NCBI GenBank assembly: GCA_025352305.1
Contig: JANXTQ010000017.1
Coordinates: 1-10,375 of the forward strand
Direction of reading: 5' to 3'
DNA length: 10,375 bases
DNA from: Actinomycetes bacterium
Lineage (GTDB): Bacteria; Actinomycetota; Acidimicrobiia; Acidimicrobiales; RAAP-2
Position numbers and translations under genes: made by a program. Shown one piece after another: positions 1-6,750 of this stretch (positions are counted from its first letter, which is position 1; every line of letters starts with the position of its first letter). The notes beneath the pieces are model-generated. The model ran no database searches. It was not told the DNA's origin and worked only from the letters and a program-made list of their open reading frames with translations.

Positions 1-496
1 CTAGGTGCACGGGACTGTCGTTGAAGCTCACGTCAACGAGAGTGGGGAAATCAATCACTTGGCCCTGCGCATTGAGCGTCGATCGAGCGATTCGATTTGA
101 TGATCCCACTGAGTTAGTTGCGCTAACCGTGAAGTTGTACGTGGCTCCGGCAGTCAGACCATCGATGACGCACGTCAGTGAGGTCGCCGTTGGATCAGGG
201 GGCGAGCAGTTGAGCGTCTGAACGGTCACCGCGTACGAGGAAATCGCACTGGAACCTGGGTCGAGAGGGGCGCGCCACGAAATAGTGGCGCTCGCTGTTC
301 CCCCACTACGGTTCGCCCAACGAATTTTGATATTGCGAACGGGGCCGGGAGGCGAATCGCTGTGAGTCCCCGTCGACACGTGCACATTGCTCACTGCGCC
401 TGACGCGACAGTGGCAGCAAAACTGTAAAAGGGTGCGGCGAGAAAGGCGCCCGCTAATGCGAGGCGCATTAATCGACCGCCACGTAGTGCTCGCAC
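1..496 (-). CDS. Secreted fibronectin type III protein (partial, C-terminus off left edge)
   Basis: Reading the minus strand from GTG at 496 gives 165 open codons that run past the left edge. Residues 2-10 are arginine-rich, and about 11-28 form a hydrophobic stretch ending SFAATVA, which fits a Sec signal peptide. Residues 68-135 read as a fibronectin III fold: an ATISW strand, a proline/glycine turn (PLDPGSS), a YAVTV strand, then IDGLTAGATYNFTVSATN, the usual FN3 signature. The protein is probably exported and may be a larger cell-surface or adhesion protein, but the rest is not visible. Start choice is uncertain: in-frame GTG at 526 and ATG at 469 also exist. GTG 496 gives the best signal peptide n-region, although the GGAG before it is only 2 nt away. 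The gene diverges from the membrane protein at 666. Confidence 0.75.
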   Translation of the reverse strand, partial: MRALRGGRLMRLALAGAFLAAPFYSFAATVASGAVSNVHVSTGTHSDSPPGPVRNIKIRWANRSGGTASATISWRAPLDPGSSAISSYAVTVQTLNCSPPDPTATSLTCVIDGLTAGATYNFTVSATNSVGSSNRIARSTLNAQGQVIDFPTLVDVSFNDSPVHL

Positions 497-665
497 GACT
501 CCGCCTTTTTCTTTGAATCGGGGCACCGAACCTGTGGGCCGTCACGATTACTCCACGGTCCGCCGGCCCCCACCGGTTCGTCGAAAATTAGCACCGTCAC
601 CTCGTAGCCCCAATTTGAACCGTCATCACGCACCGTGTCGAGGTTTTTTCGACCAAGATGGACCT

Positions 666-2531
666 ATGTTCGAGCGCGACGCCCTCGTCGATGGCACCGA
701 TCGATCACACCTGACGCGACTACGAATAAGTCGCACACAGATGCTGTGGATTCTGATTGGGCTCAGTTATTTAGTTGGCGCCGTGGCGTTGTATTGGCAG
801 TTTCCGGTCGTTTCTCACAATCGAATTCCACTCGGACCGGTGGGAGATCAGGTTCAAGAGGTGTGGTTTCTGGCGTGGCCCGCACACGCTCTCTCCCATT
901 TTCAAAATCCATTCTTCACAACTGCGTTCAATTATCCCTCCGGTGTCAATTTGGTCACCAATACCACGATGCTGGGTCTGGGAGTGCTCTTTGCTCCGCT
1001 GACGTGGGTATTTGGTCCGCTGGCCACTTACATCTGGTTGTTGCAACTGGGATTTTTCGCTACTTCGATGAGCGCCGCCGTATGCGCGCGACGACTCGGC
1101 GCGTCGTGGTGCGGAGCGTGGGTTGGCGGCGCGGTATTTGGTTTTTGTGCGCACCGACTCATTGAAGGCCTAGTCCATCCCTTCATGTCATTTGCAGCAC
1201 TCATGCCGTGGGTCTTTTACGTAGCCATACGCTTCGGCCAAGGTCATATGCGCGCGCGTCGCTTCGCCGTGGTGCTTGGCGCATTGATGACCGGTGAGTT
1301 CTTGATCTCCGTAGAGCGTTTCAGCCTTGACGCTATGGCGCTGGCAGTGATTTTCGTTGGCGATGTAGTCGTTCATCGAGCCACATGGCTCGCGAGAGTT
1401 AAATACCTGACGCGAGGCTACGCTTCGGCGGCGCTCGGGGCGCTGGTCGTTCTGGCGATTCCCTTGTGGTATTTCTTATTCGGACCGCAGTCAATTTCCG
1501 GAGCACCTCACCAAAAAGTTGCGTGGTGGACGGTAGATTTCAAAACACTCTTCGAACCCGGCGCGTACGCGTGGTTTGCTCCCTTTGGACGCTCCGTCAC
1601 GCAACTGCGCGTTTTGGAAGGACCGTGGGACAACGCCAATTACGTTGGCTTACCGCTACTACTGCTCGCGGCGTTTGGCGCGTGGCGTTGTCGAGGTGAG
1701 GTCCTTGGGCGCAGCGCTACAGCTCTTGCAGTTCTCTTTGGCCTGCTGAGCTTCGGACGAACAATCACGTTGCCCCTTATTCACTGGCACATCGCGTCGC
1801 CGTATCGTTTGATCGCTCACGTTCCGATCTTGAAGGACGGACTTCCCGAGCGCTACATGGACGTCACCGTGCTGGCCCTGGGATGGCTCTGCGTCGAGGC
1901 GCTGAAAGCTCGCACGTCAAGCGTCGATCAACACCGACTCACGTCCTGGCGTCGGCCCAGCTCGATTGTCGTCGCCGTGCTCGCGGTATTGAGCGTCGTG
2001 AGTTTGATTCCTCGCGACACCGTTCCCGCGGTCGACACCGCTTCGACCCCGTGGCTAGCGAGTGCTCAAGCCAAGGTCGAGCTGCCAATGAATTCGGTCG
2101 TGCTCAGTTATCCCTATCCGTACGTCATCTTTAATACCGCCATGTTGGATCAGGCGAACTCGGGGCTGTGGTACCAACTCATTGGTGGCCAAGCGATTGT
2201 TCCTCGCCCCGATGGAAGTAACCATGGTGTGTGGCCGCTCAATCCACCTGAAGTCTTTGATGTGTTCTATCGCTCGGCGTCACCAGATCTCACTGCGCGA
2301 GTCACCAATCTGCCCTTTGCAGTTCGAGCGTTGCCGCCTCTTAACGCCCACACGATCCGTCAGTTCCATCTATTCGTTGCGCGCCACCACGTCGATGAGA
2401 TCTTCTTTCGCCATTGGGGCTATCACCCCGAGGTAGCGCTTCGTTATCTGACCGCCGCATTCGGAGCGGGCCAGAGCTTTGACCACGGATCCGTTCGAAT
2501 CTGGAAGCTTCACAGTTCCTCGGTCCGTTGA
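666..2531 (+). CDS. Polytopic membrane protein, GT-C glycosyltransferase-like
   Basis: This 621-residue protein has a short charged N-terminal tail (1-25) and a first membrane segment at about 27-47. A loop with GDQVQEVWFLAW (60-71) follows, then around nine more hydrophobic segments up to about residue 470. The last ~150 residues are mostly soluble. The acidic first-loop motif followed by a tryptophan-rich helix resembles GT-C superfamily proteins, in which a first-loop Asp serves catalysis and a polyprenyl-phosphate sugar is the donor. From that family knowledge the role would be sugar transfer on the outer face of the membrane, but acceptor and donor cannot be read from sequence. The frame is open back to 513, but the upstream part is low-complexity and unlike a protein start, so ATG 666 is preferred. 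No strong ribosome site precedes it. The next gene starts 38 bases after the stop, on the same strand. Confidence 0.7.
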   Translation: MFERDALVDGTDRSHLTRLRISRTQMLWILIGLSYLVGAVALYWQFPVVSHNRIPLGPVGDQVQEVWFLAWPAHALSHFQNPFFTTAFNYPSGVNLVTNTTMLGLGVLFAPLTWVFGPLATYIWLLQLGFFATSMSAAVCARRLGASWCGAWVGGAVFGFCAHRLIEGLVHPFMSFAALMPWVFYVAIRFGQGHMRARRFAVVLGALMTGEFLISVERFSLDAMALAVIFVGDVVVHRATWLARVKYLTRGYASAALGALVVLAIPLWYFLFGPQSISGAPHQKVAWWTVDFKTLFEPGAYAWFAPFGRSVTQLRVLEGPWDNANYVGLPLLLLAAFGAWRCRGEVLGRSATALAVLFGLLSFGRTITLPLIHWHIASPYRLIAHVPILKDGLPERYMDVTVLALGWLCVEALKARTSSVDQHRLTSWRRPSSIVVAVLAVLSVVSLIPRDTVPAVDTASTPWLASAQAKVELPMNSVVLSYPYPYVIFNTAMLDQANSGLWYQLIGGQAIVPRPDGSNHGVWPLNPPEVFDVFYRSASPDLTARVTNLPFAVRALPPLNAHTIRQFHLFVARHHVDEIFFRHWGYHPEVALRYLTAAFGAGQSFDHGSVRIWKLHSSSVR

Positions 2532-2557
2532 GTCAGTAACGTGTGATTCAACTGAGC

Positions 2558-2563
2558 GGGGAG
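2558..2563 (+). promoter_or_regulatory. Ribosome binding site deciding the start of the serine hydrolase
   Basis: GGGGAG lies 6 nt before GTG 2570, an ideal Shine-Dalgarno distance. This favours GTG 2570 over the in-frame GTG at 2543, which has no such site. It contrasts with several other genes in the window that lack a leader. Confidence 0.65.
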
Positions 2564-2569
2564 AACGTC

Positions 2570-3700
2570 GTGGGAACAACGAGTGGATTCAACACCGATG
2601 CATTTCAAAGTGTGCGCGACCTCTTCGAACAGAACTTGGCTGCAGGAGACGATCTCGGCGCATCGATCACTGTCCATCACCGTGGAGAGGTCGTGGTCGA
2701 TGTGTGGGGCGGATATACCGACGAATCACGCAGTACGCCGTGGGCGCAGGACACTCTCGTCAATGTGTGGTCGACAACTAAGACCATGACTTTTCTCGTT
2801 GGGCTGTTGTTGCTCGATCGGGGAGAATTAGATTTTGACGCGCCGGTTGCCAAGTACTGGCCCGAGTTCGCCGCGAACGGAAAAGCCGACATCAAAGTTT
2901 GCCACCTCTTGTCGCACAGTGCCGGACTGTCGGGCTGGGCCGAGCCCCTCGAACCCGAAGAGTTGGCCGACTGGGATCGCTGCGTTAGCGCGCTCGCAGC
3001 ACAGGCACCATGGTGGACACCTGGAACCCAGTCGGGCTATCACGCCGTCACCCAGGGTTACTTGCTCGGCGAGGTATATCGTCGGATCACGGGACTCAGT
3101 TTTGGAGAGTTGCTTCGCAGCGAATTTACTGAACCACTGGGGGCTGACTTTCACGTTGGTCTCCACGAATCCCACGAAGACCGCGTGAGCTTGGTGGTGG
3201 CGTCGCCTGCTCCAGACTTTTCACATCTTGATCCGCAGTCCGTCATGGTTCGCTCGCTCACCTCTCCCCCGCTGGATGCTTCAATGCCGCATAATCGTTG
3301 GTGGCGCGCCGCAGAAATTCCTGCGGCCAACGGCCACGGAAACTCTCAATCCGTTGCGTTGTTGCAATCAATCATCACGAACCGCGGAGAAGCTGGCGGA
3401 AAGCGTTTCCTTCGTCCCGAGACCGTGGAACGCATTTTTGAAACGCAGATCGAGGGCCACGATCTCGTTCTCGACTTGCCAATGCGATTTGGTGCCGGTT
3501 ACGGACTGGGATCTGAAACCATTCCGCTCGGACCACGCGCCTGCTTTTGGGGCGGTTTCGGTGGATCAGTCATCATCATGGATCTCGACGCTGAACTCAC
3601 GATCGCTTACATGATGAACAAGATGAACGTGGGACTCATTGGTGACACGCGAGGATTCATCATTGCAATGACCGCAGCAGGCGCAGCCGCACTCGCTTAG
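2570..3700 (+). CDS. Serine hydrolase, class C beta-lactamase / family VIII esterase type
   Basis: The 376-residue protein carries all three landmarks of the penicillin-binding-protein-like serine hydrolases. S68-T-T-K71 (SxxK, in NVWSTTKT) is the nucleophile and base. Tyr157 in GYHAVT replaces the YxN motif, as is usual in family VIII esterases. The C-terminal FWGGFGGS (326-333) takes the place of the KTG/HxG strand. There is no signal peptide, so it is probably cytoplasmic, which argues for esterase or amidase activity rather than antibiotic resistance. Length fits the esterase family (about 380-400). The GTG start at 2570 has a strong ribosome site. It follows the GT-C-like gene by 38 bases and may be co-transcribed with it. 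The substrate is unknown. It ends facing the Mec-like gene with 42 bases between stops. Confidence 0.85.
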   Translation: MGTTSGFNTDAFQSVRDLFEQNLAAGDDLGASITVHHRGEVVVDVWGGYTDESRSTPWAQDTLVNVWSTTKTMTFLVGLLLLDRGELDFDAPVAKYWPEFAANGKADIKVCHLLSHSAGLSGWAEPLEPEELADWDRCVSALAAQAPWWTPGTQSGYHAVTQGYLLGEVYRRITGLSFGELLRSEFTEPLGADFHVGLHESHEDRVSLVVASPAPDFSHLDPQSVMVRSLTSPPLDASMPHNRWWRAAEIPAANGHGNSQSVALLQSIITNRGEAGGKRFLRPETVERIFETQIEGHDLVLDLPMRFGAGYGLGSETIPLGPRACFWGGFGGSVIIMDLDAELTIAYMMNKMNVGLIGDTRGFIIAMTAAGAAALA

Positions 3701-3742
3701 AAGTTCACACTCTTCGTCTCACCGCAGTTGCGCTGAATGCGA

Positions 3743-4144
3743 CTACTTCGAAATCTGAACGACCTCTTCGGTGATAGTGCTGTTCACGATTAGATAACTT
3801 CTGAGCGCGCTCGGCACCAAACGCAAAGAGACCAATACGTAGTGCCACGTGGGATCCGGTGCCTGAGCAACGTCGGTGGGACTGGGATAGGCGTCCGAAT
3901 GAGTATGCGAATGAAACACCCCAATAATTTCGAGGTTGAGCTCCTCACAGCGCCGACTCGCTGCGAGCATGGCTCGGGGATCGATTTCATACAGTTTGGC
4001 GGAGTCCGCCACATTGCGACTGACAACTACTTCTGCCACGACGCCGTCGGGACTGCCCAAAAGTAGACCGCATCCTTCGTTGGGTAGTGCCCGAATGCAC
4101 GTTGCGATGACCGCGTCGCGATGTGCGCCATTCAGAGTTAACAC
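3743..4144 (-). CDS. mec: Mec-like JAMM/MPN+ zinc metallopeptidase (M67)
   Basis: This 133-residue protein has a complete JAMM active site: Glu23 in NEGCGLLLG, then H78-S-H80, seven residues, Ser88, two residues, Asp91 (HSHTHSDAYPSPTD). The two histidines and the aspartate bind zinc, and the glutamate activates water. The AYPS-x-TD form closely matches actinobacterial Mec, which in Mycobacterium tuberculosis releases cysteine from the C-terminus of the sulfur-carrier protein CysO. Neither cysO nor cysM is within the window, so the substrate is inferred; it could act on another ubiquitin-like carrier. The start is GTG at 4144, with a TACGCT box 6 nt upstream. It diverges from smpB across 56 bases. 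The gene symbol is tentative. Confidence 0.8.
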   Translation of the reverse strand: MLTLNGAHRDAVIATCIRALPNEGCGLLLGSPDGVVAEVVVSRNVADSAKLYEIDPRAMLAASRRCEELNLEIIGVFHSHTHSDAYPSPTDVAQAPDPTWHYVLVSLRLVPSALRSYLIVNSTITEEVVQISK

Positions 4145-4150
4145 CGCCTC

Positions 4151-4156
4151 AGCGTA
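4151..4156 (-). promoter_or_regulatory. Putative -10 box of the Mec-like gene (leaderless)
   Basis: Minus-strand TACGCT (TAnnnT form) ends 6 nt before the GTG start at 4144. The expected transcription start therefore falls on or next to the start codon. No clear -35 is seen. Confidence 0.5.
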
Positions 4157-4187
4157 GTGAGCACAGGGGGCTAAATCGGTCGATCAC

Positions 4188-4193
4188 TACGCT
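4188..4193 (+). promoter_or_regulatory. Putative -10 box of smpB (leaderless)
   Basis: TACGCT ends 7 nt before GTG 4201. This spacing places transcription start at the start codon. An AGGGG also sits 2 nt before the GTG, too close to be a typical Shine-Dalgarno site. Confidence 0.5.
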
Positions 4194-4200
4194 AGGGGTC

Positions 4201-4722
4201 GTGGCCCGCGCCAAAATGATCAAAGAGCGACGGGATAAGGCAAAAGCCGAGTCCCAAGGACGTGACCGAGTGGTCGCGACGAATCGTCGCGCCCGACACG
4301 ACTTTGAAATTTTAGAGACGGTCGAATGCGGTGTGGTCCTGAGCGGAAGCGAAGTCAAATCTCTCCGTGAGGGAAAGGCTCAGATAGTTGACGGCTACGC
4401 GCGCGTCGACGGGGGCGAACTGTGGCTGTTTGCCACGCATATTCCTCCGTGGGGCTACGCGGTGGGCGTCGGAAGCCACGACCCCGATCGCAAGCGCAAA
4501 CTGCTGGTGCATCGTCGAGAGGTCGATGAGTTATTGGGTCGGACTAAAGCTCAACCACTTACCCTCATTCCGCTCAAGGTGTACTTCAAAGAAGGTCGCG
4601 TCAAAATAGAGCTCGCGGTGGCCAAAGGTCGAAAAATGCAGGACCGTCGCCAGGAACTCGCCAAGCGCGACGCCGAGCGTGAAATGGCTCGCGCAGTACG
4701 CAACGTTGAAAAGTACGGTTAA
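4201..4722 (+). CDS. smpB: SsrA-binding protein SmpB
   Basis: SmpB binds the tRNA-like domain of tmRNA and carries it into the empty A site of stalled ribosomes for trans-translation. The conserved core is clear: ATNRRARHDFEILET (26-40), GSEVKSLREGKA (49-60), DGYARVDGGELWLF (64-77), RKLLVHRREVDELLG (99-113) and the VYFKEGRVKIELAVAKGRK stretch (127-145). A basic C-terminal tail follows (MQDRRQELAKRD...), the part that enters the mRNA channel. Starting at GTG 4201 gives 173 residues, with an N-terminus slightly longer than the common ~160. The frame is open upstream to 4123, but that would overlap the divergent Mec-like gene and its promoter. ATG 4216 is a second candidate. ssrA follows 63 bases downstream, so the two partners are side by side. 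Confidence 0.97.
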   Translation: MARAKMIKERRDKAKAESQGRDRVVATNRRARHDFEILETVECGVVLSGSEVKSLREGKAQIVDGYARVDGGELWLFATHIPPWGYAVGVGSHDPDRKRKLLVHRREVDELLGRTKAQPLTLIPLKVYFKEGRVKIELAVAKGRKMQDRRQELAKRDAEREMARAVRNVEKYG

Positions 4723-4752
4723 GTCGCCCTTTTCACCTCGTCTCGCTCCCGC

Positions 4753-4758
4753 TACGAT
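4753..4758 (+). promoter_or_regulatory. Putative -10 box of ssrA
   Basis: TACGAT fits the TAnnnT form. A weak TTTCAC lies 16 nt upstream (4731-4736). Transcription would start near 4765, leaving about 20 nt of 5' leader to be removed by RNase P before the mature end at 4786. Co-transcription with smpB is also possible. Confidence 0.35.
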
Positions 4759-4785
4759 GACGTGGTCGTCTACATGACGACAGAT

Positions 4786-5132
4786 GGGGGTGATCGGTTT
4801 CGACGTTGGTAGTCAAGGTTGGAGAAGCGAGCCGTGGTCTCCGGAGCCACGTTAAAGAGCCGGAAACAAAAATAAACGCCAAGCCTCAGCTTGTGCTCGC
4901 TGCCTAGTGCAGCGACGTCTGTCTAGACCCAGTCCTACGGTTTAGTTTTCAGGCGCCATGAAGTAGGGCTTACCGTTCAGCCGTGTTAATGAGCAGAGCG
5001 GGACAATTTAATTAACTACGGACAGTTGCCGGCGTGAACAACAGCGACCGTCCCGACAATTTCCTGTTCACTGCGCTCGGAGAAGGCCAACTGCGAACCT
5101 GACGGACGCGGGTTCGATTCCCGCCACCTCCA
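4786..5132 (+). ncRNA. ssrA: tmRNA (transfer-messenger RNA)
   Basis: One-piece tmRNA that rescues stalled ribosomes with SmpB. The 5' end GGGGGTG (4786-4792) pairs with CACCTCC (5125-5131) as a 7-bp acceptor stem with one G-U pair. The 5' part reads GATCGGTTTCGACGTTGG, the conserved tmRNA start. The T arm is GCGGG-TTCGATT-CCCGC (5108-5124). The first pseudoknot is visible: CGTGG (4833-4837) pairs with CCACG (4847-4851), and loop TCCGG (4840-4844) pairs with CCGGA (4860-4864). The tag frame starts at GCC 4878 and ends at TAG 4905-4907, giving AKPQLVLAA after the alanine carried by tmRNA itself. An upstream AAC (4875) is a possible alternative resume codon. The 3' CCA is not encoded (AAGG follows the stem), so it must be added after transcription. 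Confidence 0.97.
4878..4907 (+). other. tmRNA tag-peptide reading frame
   Basis: GCC AAG CCT CAG CTT GTG CTC GCT GCC TAG encodes AKPQLVLAA and a stop. The terminal LAA is the degron recognised by ClpXP-type proteases in known tags. The GCC-AAG beginning resembles tags I recall from other actinobacteria (for example Bifidobacterium). Choice of GCC rather than the preceding AAC as resume codon rests on that resemblance. Confidence 0.75.
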
Positions 5133-5170
5133 AGGGTGCTCACGCTCGGCGTGAACATTGTTGGAGGTGG
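5124..5170 (+). terminator. Long hairpin spanning tmRNA 3' end and trailer; possible terminator or processing element
   Basis: CCACCTCCAA (5124-5133) pairs perfectly with TTGGAGGTGG (5161-5170). Inside, TCACGC (5140-5145) pairs with GCGTGA (5149-5154) around a TCG loop. Four more pairs, two of them G-U, bridge the parts, giving about 20 paired positions of 22. No T-run follows, so it would be an I-shaped (U-less) terminator if it ends transcription. The outer arm includes the acceptor 3' strand of the tmRNA. Confidence 0.5.
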
Positions 5171-5255
5171 ATACTGATCACGTCAAAAAAGTCAGAACCT
5201 CTACTTTGGTCTCGAACCAGATCGGTCGGTTCGTTGCGCGTTGGCCAGCTGTCAG

Positions 5256-6278
5256 CTAACTCACGATTCGAAGCAGTCGTCCCGTATTGGAGTCGATTTC
5301 GGTCAGTGAACTTCCCCGAAAACCCGCTACCCACAGTTCGGTGCCAAATAATGCAAAAGTTGTGGGTTCCACCAAATGGTAAGACGATTGGTGAACAATG
5401 CGAATAAATGAGCCGGTACTGGCGTTGATTTGGGTCAGAGAGTTAGCGGCGTTATTGGCTACCCAGAGGTACTTACCAGCGACCTGAAGTCCCCCAGGAA
5501 TATTGAACCCGTAGACACGCCCTTTCACTATGGCTACGAGCGTGCCGTCGGTCGCATTGACTTCGGTGAGTGAGTTACCATTGAAGTTCGCGATCCACAG
5601 ACCACCGGGGCTCAGCGCAAGGCTCCCGGGGTTATTGAAGTGGTACTTAGCTCCGCCAAGGACGCGAACGAGTGCACCGGTAACGGAACTGATTTCAGTG
5701 ACGGTCGGTCCGGAGTTATTGGCCACCCATAAATTCGTGCCGCTGGCGGCAAATGTGAAGGGTCCAACGAAGTGAAAACTTTTCGCACTATCGATTGCAA
5801 CAATCGCGCCGGTACTTGAGTTAAACCCCGTTACCGAGTCACCGTCCTGGTTGGCGACCCAGACGACTGATCCAACGACCGTGACGGCAACGGGACCTCT
5901 AAATTTGTACTTTCGAGCCGAAAATATCTTGAGTAGTTTGCCTGAGGACGCCGAAAACTCGCTGACACTATTACCGCCATAGTTAGCCAACCAGAGGTGG
6001 CCACCCGAGCTAAACAGGCCGGCGGGATTATGAATATCGTGATTTTGACTCGGGATAGTTCGCAGTAGCTGCCCCGTGAGCGCCGAGACTTCACTCAGCG
6101 TGTTATTACCTGCGTTGGCAATCCACAAGTCAGATCCGACGGTCACCATGGACGAAATTTGATTAAGACCTATGTGCGAAATGCGTTTCGTAGCCTGGGC
6201 GACAGTGGGCGCCAAAGTCACCAGGAAAATACCCACTGCGGCAATCGCGCGCAGAGCGCGGTGACGTTGATTTTGCAT
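5256..6278 (-). CDS. Secreted seven-repeat beta-propeller protein
   Basis: ATG 6278 gives 340 residues beginning with a basic stretch (MQNQRHRALRA) and a hydrophobic core ending PTVAQA, a typical signal peptide. The rest is seven tandem repeats of about 44 residues, each with the core LW(V/I/L)AN...N(S/T)(L/V)(T/S)E(I/V/F)...TG.L(L/V)R(I/V), then a Y.F..P block that links to the next. Seven units match a seven-bladed propeller of the NHL/YVTN type. Such proteins usually act as extracellular binding scaffolds, and catalytic residues are not evident. The partner is unknown. The frame stays open to 6416, but the added 46 residues would precede the signal peptide and contain no export feature, so the shorter start is preferred. 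It lies downstream of ssrA on the opposite strand and diverges from hipB. Confidence 0.8.
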   Translation of the reverse strand: MQNQRHRALRAIAAVGIFLVTLAPTVAQATKRISHIGLNQISSMVTVGSDLWIANAGNNTLSEVSALTGQLLRTIPSQNHDIHNPAGLFSSGGHLWLANYGGNSVSEFSASSGKLLKIFSARKYKFRGPVAVTVVGSVVWVANQDGDSVTGFNSSTGAIVAIDSAKSFHFVGPFTFAASGTNLWVANNSGPTVTEISSVTGALVRVLGGAKYHFNNPGSLALSPGGLWIANFNGNSLTEVNATDGTLVAIVKGRVYGFNIPGGLQVAGKYLWVANNAANSLTQINASTGSFIRIVHQSSYHLVEPTTFALFGTELWVAGFRGSSLTEIDSNTGRLLRIVS

Positions 6279-6285
6279 CGTCGCC

Positions 6286-6291
6286 AGTATG
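6286..6291 (-). promoter_or_regulatory. Weak putative -10 box of the beta-propeller gene
   Basis: Minus-strand CATACT ends 7 nt before ATG 6278, the same spacing as at other starts in the window. The first base departs from TAnnnT, so support is weak. Confidence 0.3.
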
Positions 6292-6411
6292 GTCGTGCCA
6301 TCGCCCCTCAATTGTTGCGGGGACCCAAAAAAGGGGTGGGTATCCACAACGTGGTCCTTGACTGATATATTCTCGTATTCACATTGAAAACAACGTCTTA
6401 ACCCCTTCTGG

Positions 6412-6417
6412 TACACT
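6412..6417 (+). promoter_or_regulatory. Extended -10 promoter of hipBA (leaderless)
   Basis: TGG-TACACT is an extended -10 box whose last base lies 6 nt before hipB ATG 6424. Transcription would start at or next to the A of the ATG. There is no Shine-Dalgarno sequence in TAAAAC between them. No good -35 is present at 16-18 nt; a TTGAAA at 6384 is 22 nt away. Confidence 0.55.
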
Positions 6418-6423
6418 TAAAAC

Positions 6424-6750
6424 ATGGAAAATGACGTTTCCAGATCGACTGAAGAGTGGGAAATCACCCTGGGCGCTCAGGTTCGTCGCCTGCGACAACG
6501 CCGATCGCTCACGCAACGCGAGCTGTCACATCGTGCCAATGTCTCACTCTCGTCACTTCAAGCGCTCGAAACAGGTCGAGGTTCAAATGTCGCCACCTTG
6601 ATTCGCGCGGTGCGTGCCCTCGAACAAACGATCTGGCTTGACGCCCTCTCTCCCAAGGGACCACTGATATCACCCATGCAGGAACTTCGTAACGCCCAAT
6701 TGGCCGAACAATCAGTGGTCAAGCGCGTTCGAAAGAAGAAGCAATCGTGA
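6424..6750 (+). CDS. hipB: HipB-like antitoxin, XRE-family DNA-binding protein
   Basis: This 108-residue protein has an XRE/Cro-type helix-turn-helix at about residues 16-70 (LGAQVRRLRQRRSLTQRELS, then ANVSLSSLQALETGRGSN and VATLIRAVRALE). A lysine/arginine-rich C-terminal tail (KRVRKKKQS) follows. In known pairs HipB binds operator DNA in its own promoter and holds the HipA kinase inactive. Its stop overlaps the hipA GTG by four bases (GTGA), so the two are translationally coupled. The promoter gives almost no leader, and HipB binding there would block its own transcription. I could not identify a clear palindromic operator; two short CTTAA repeats (6397-6401, 6416-6420) flank the -10 box. 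Confidence 0.9.
   Translation: MENDVSRSTEEWEITLGAQVRRLRQRRSLTQRELSHRANVSLSSLQALETGRGSNVATLIRAVRALEQTIWLDALSPKGPLISPMQELRNAQLAEQSVVKRVRKKKQS

Larger units (their letters stand above)
4151..4193. repeat. Perfect 10-bp inverted repeat between divergent mec-like gene and smpB
   Basis: AGCGTAGTGA (4151-4160) and TCACTACGCT (4184-4193) are exact reverse complements separated by 23 bases. Each arm contains the TACGCT box that faces the neighbouring gene. The repeat may be two copies of the same promoter element, a site for a shared regulator, or both. Base matching stops exactly at both ends of the arms. Confidence 0.7.

Noticed and set aside
513-665. Upstream extension of the GT-C-like frame to a TTG at 513
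   Set aside because: The added 51 residues are arginine/proline-rich, lack a domain, and would overlap the promoter side of the divergent FN3 gene. ATG 666 directly precedes the charged tail and first membrane segment.
2527-2552. Stem GTTGAGTC / GATTCAAC with a 10-nt loop between the GT-C-like and hydrolase genes
   Set aside because: Only 8 pairs including one G-U and no T-run. It overlaps the stop codon and is too weak to call a terminator.
5100-5175. tmRNA 3' end as an integration (att) site
   Set aside because: tmRNA ends are common attachment sites, but the repeated sequence here is inverted, not direct, and no integrase or second att copy is seen.
5140-5334. Minus-strand 64-codon open frame overlapping the tmRNA trailer
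   Set aside because: It overlaps the end of the propeller gene in another frame and has no recognisable protein character or ribosome site.
5300-6150. Regular spacing of similar DNA units that could suggest a CRISPR array or minisatellite
   Set aside because: The roughly 132-base period is protein-level repetition of propeller blades; the DNA units are too diverged and too long for CRISPR repeats.
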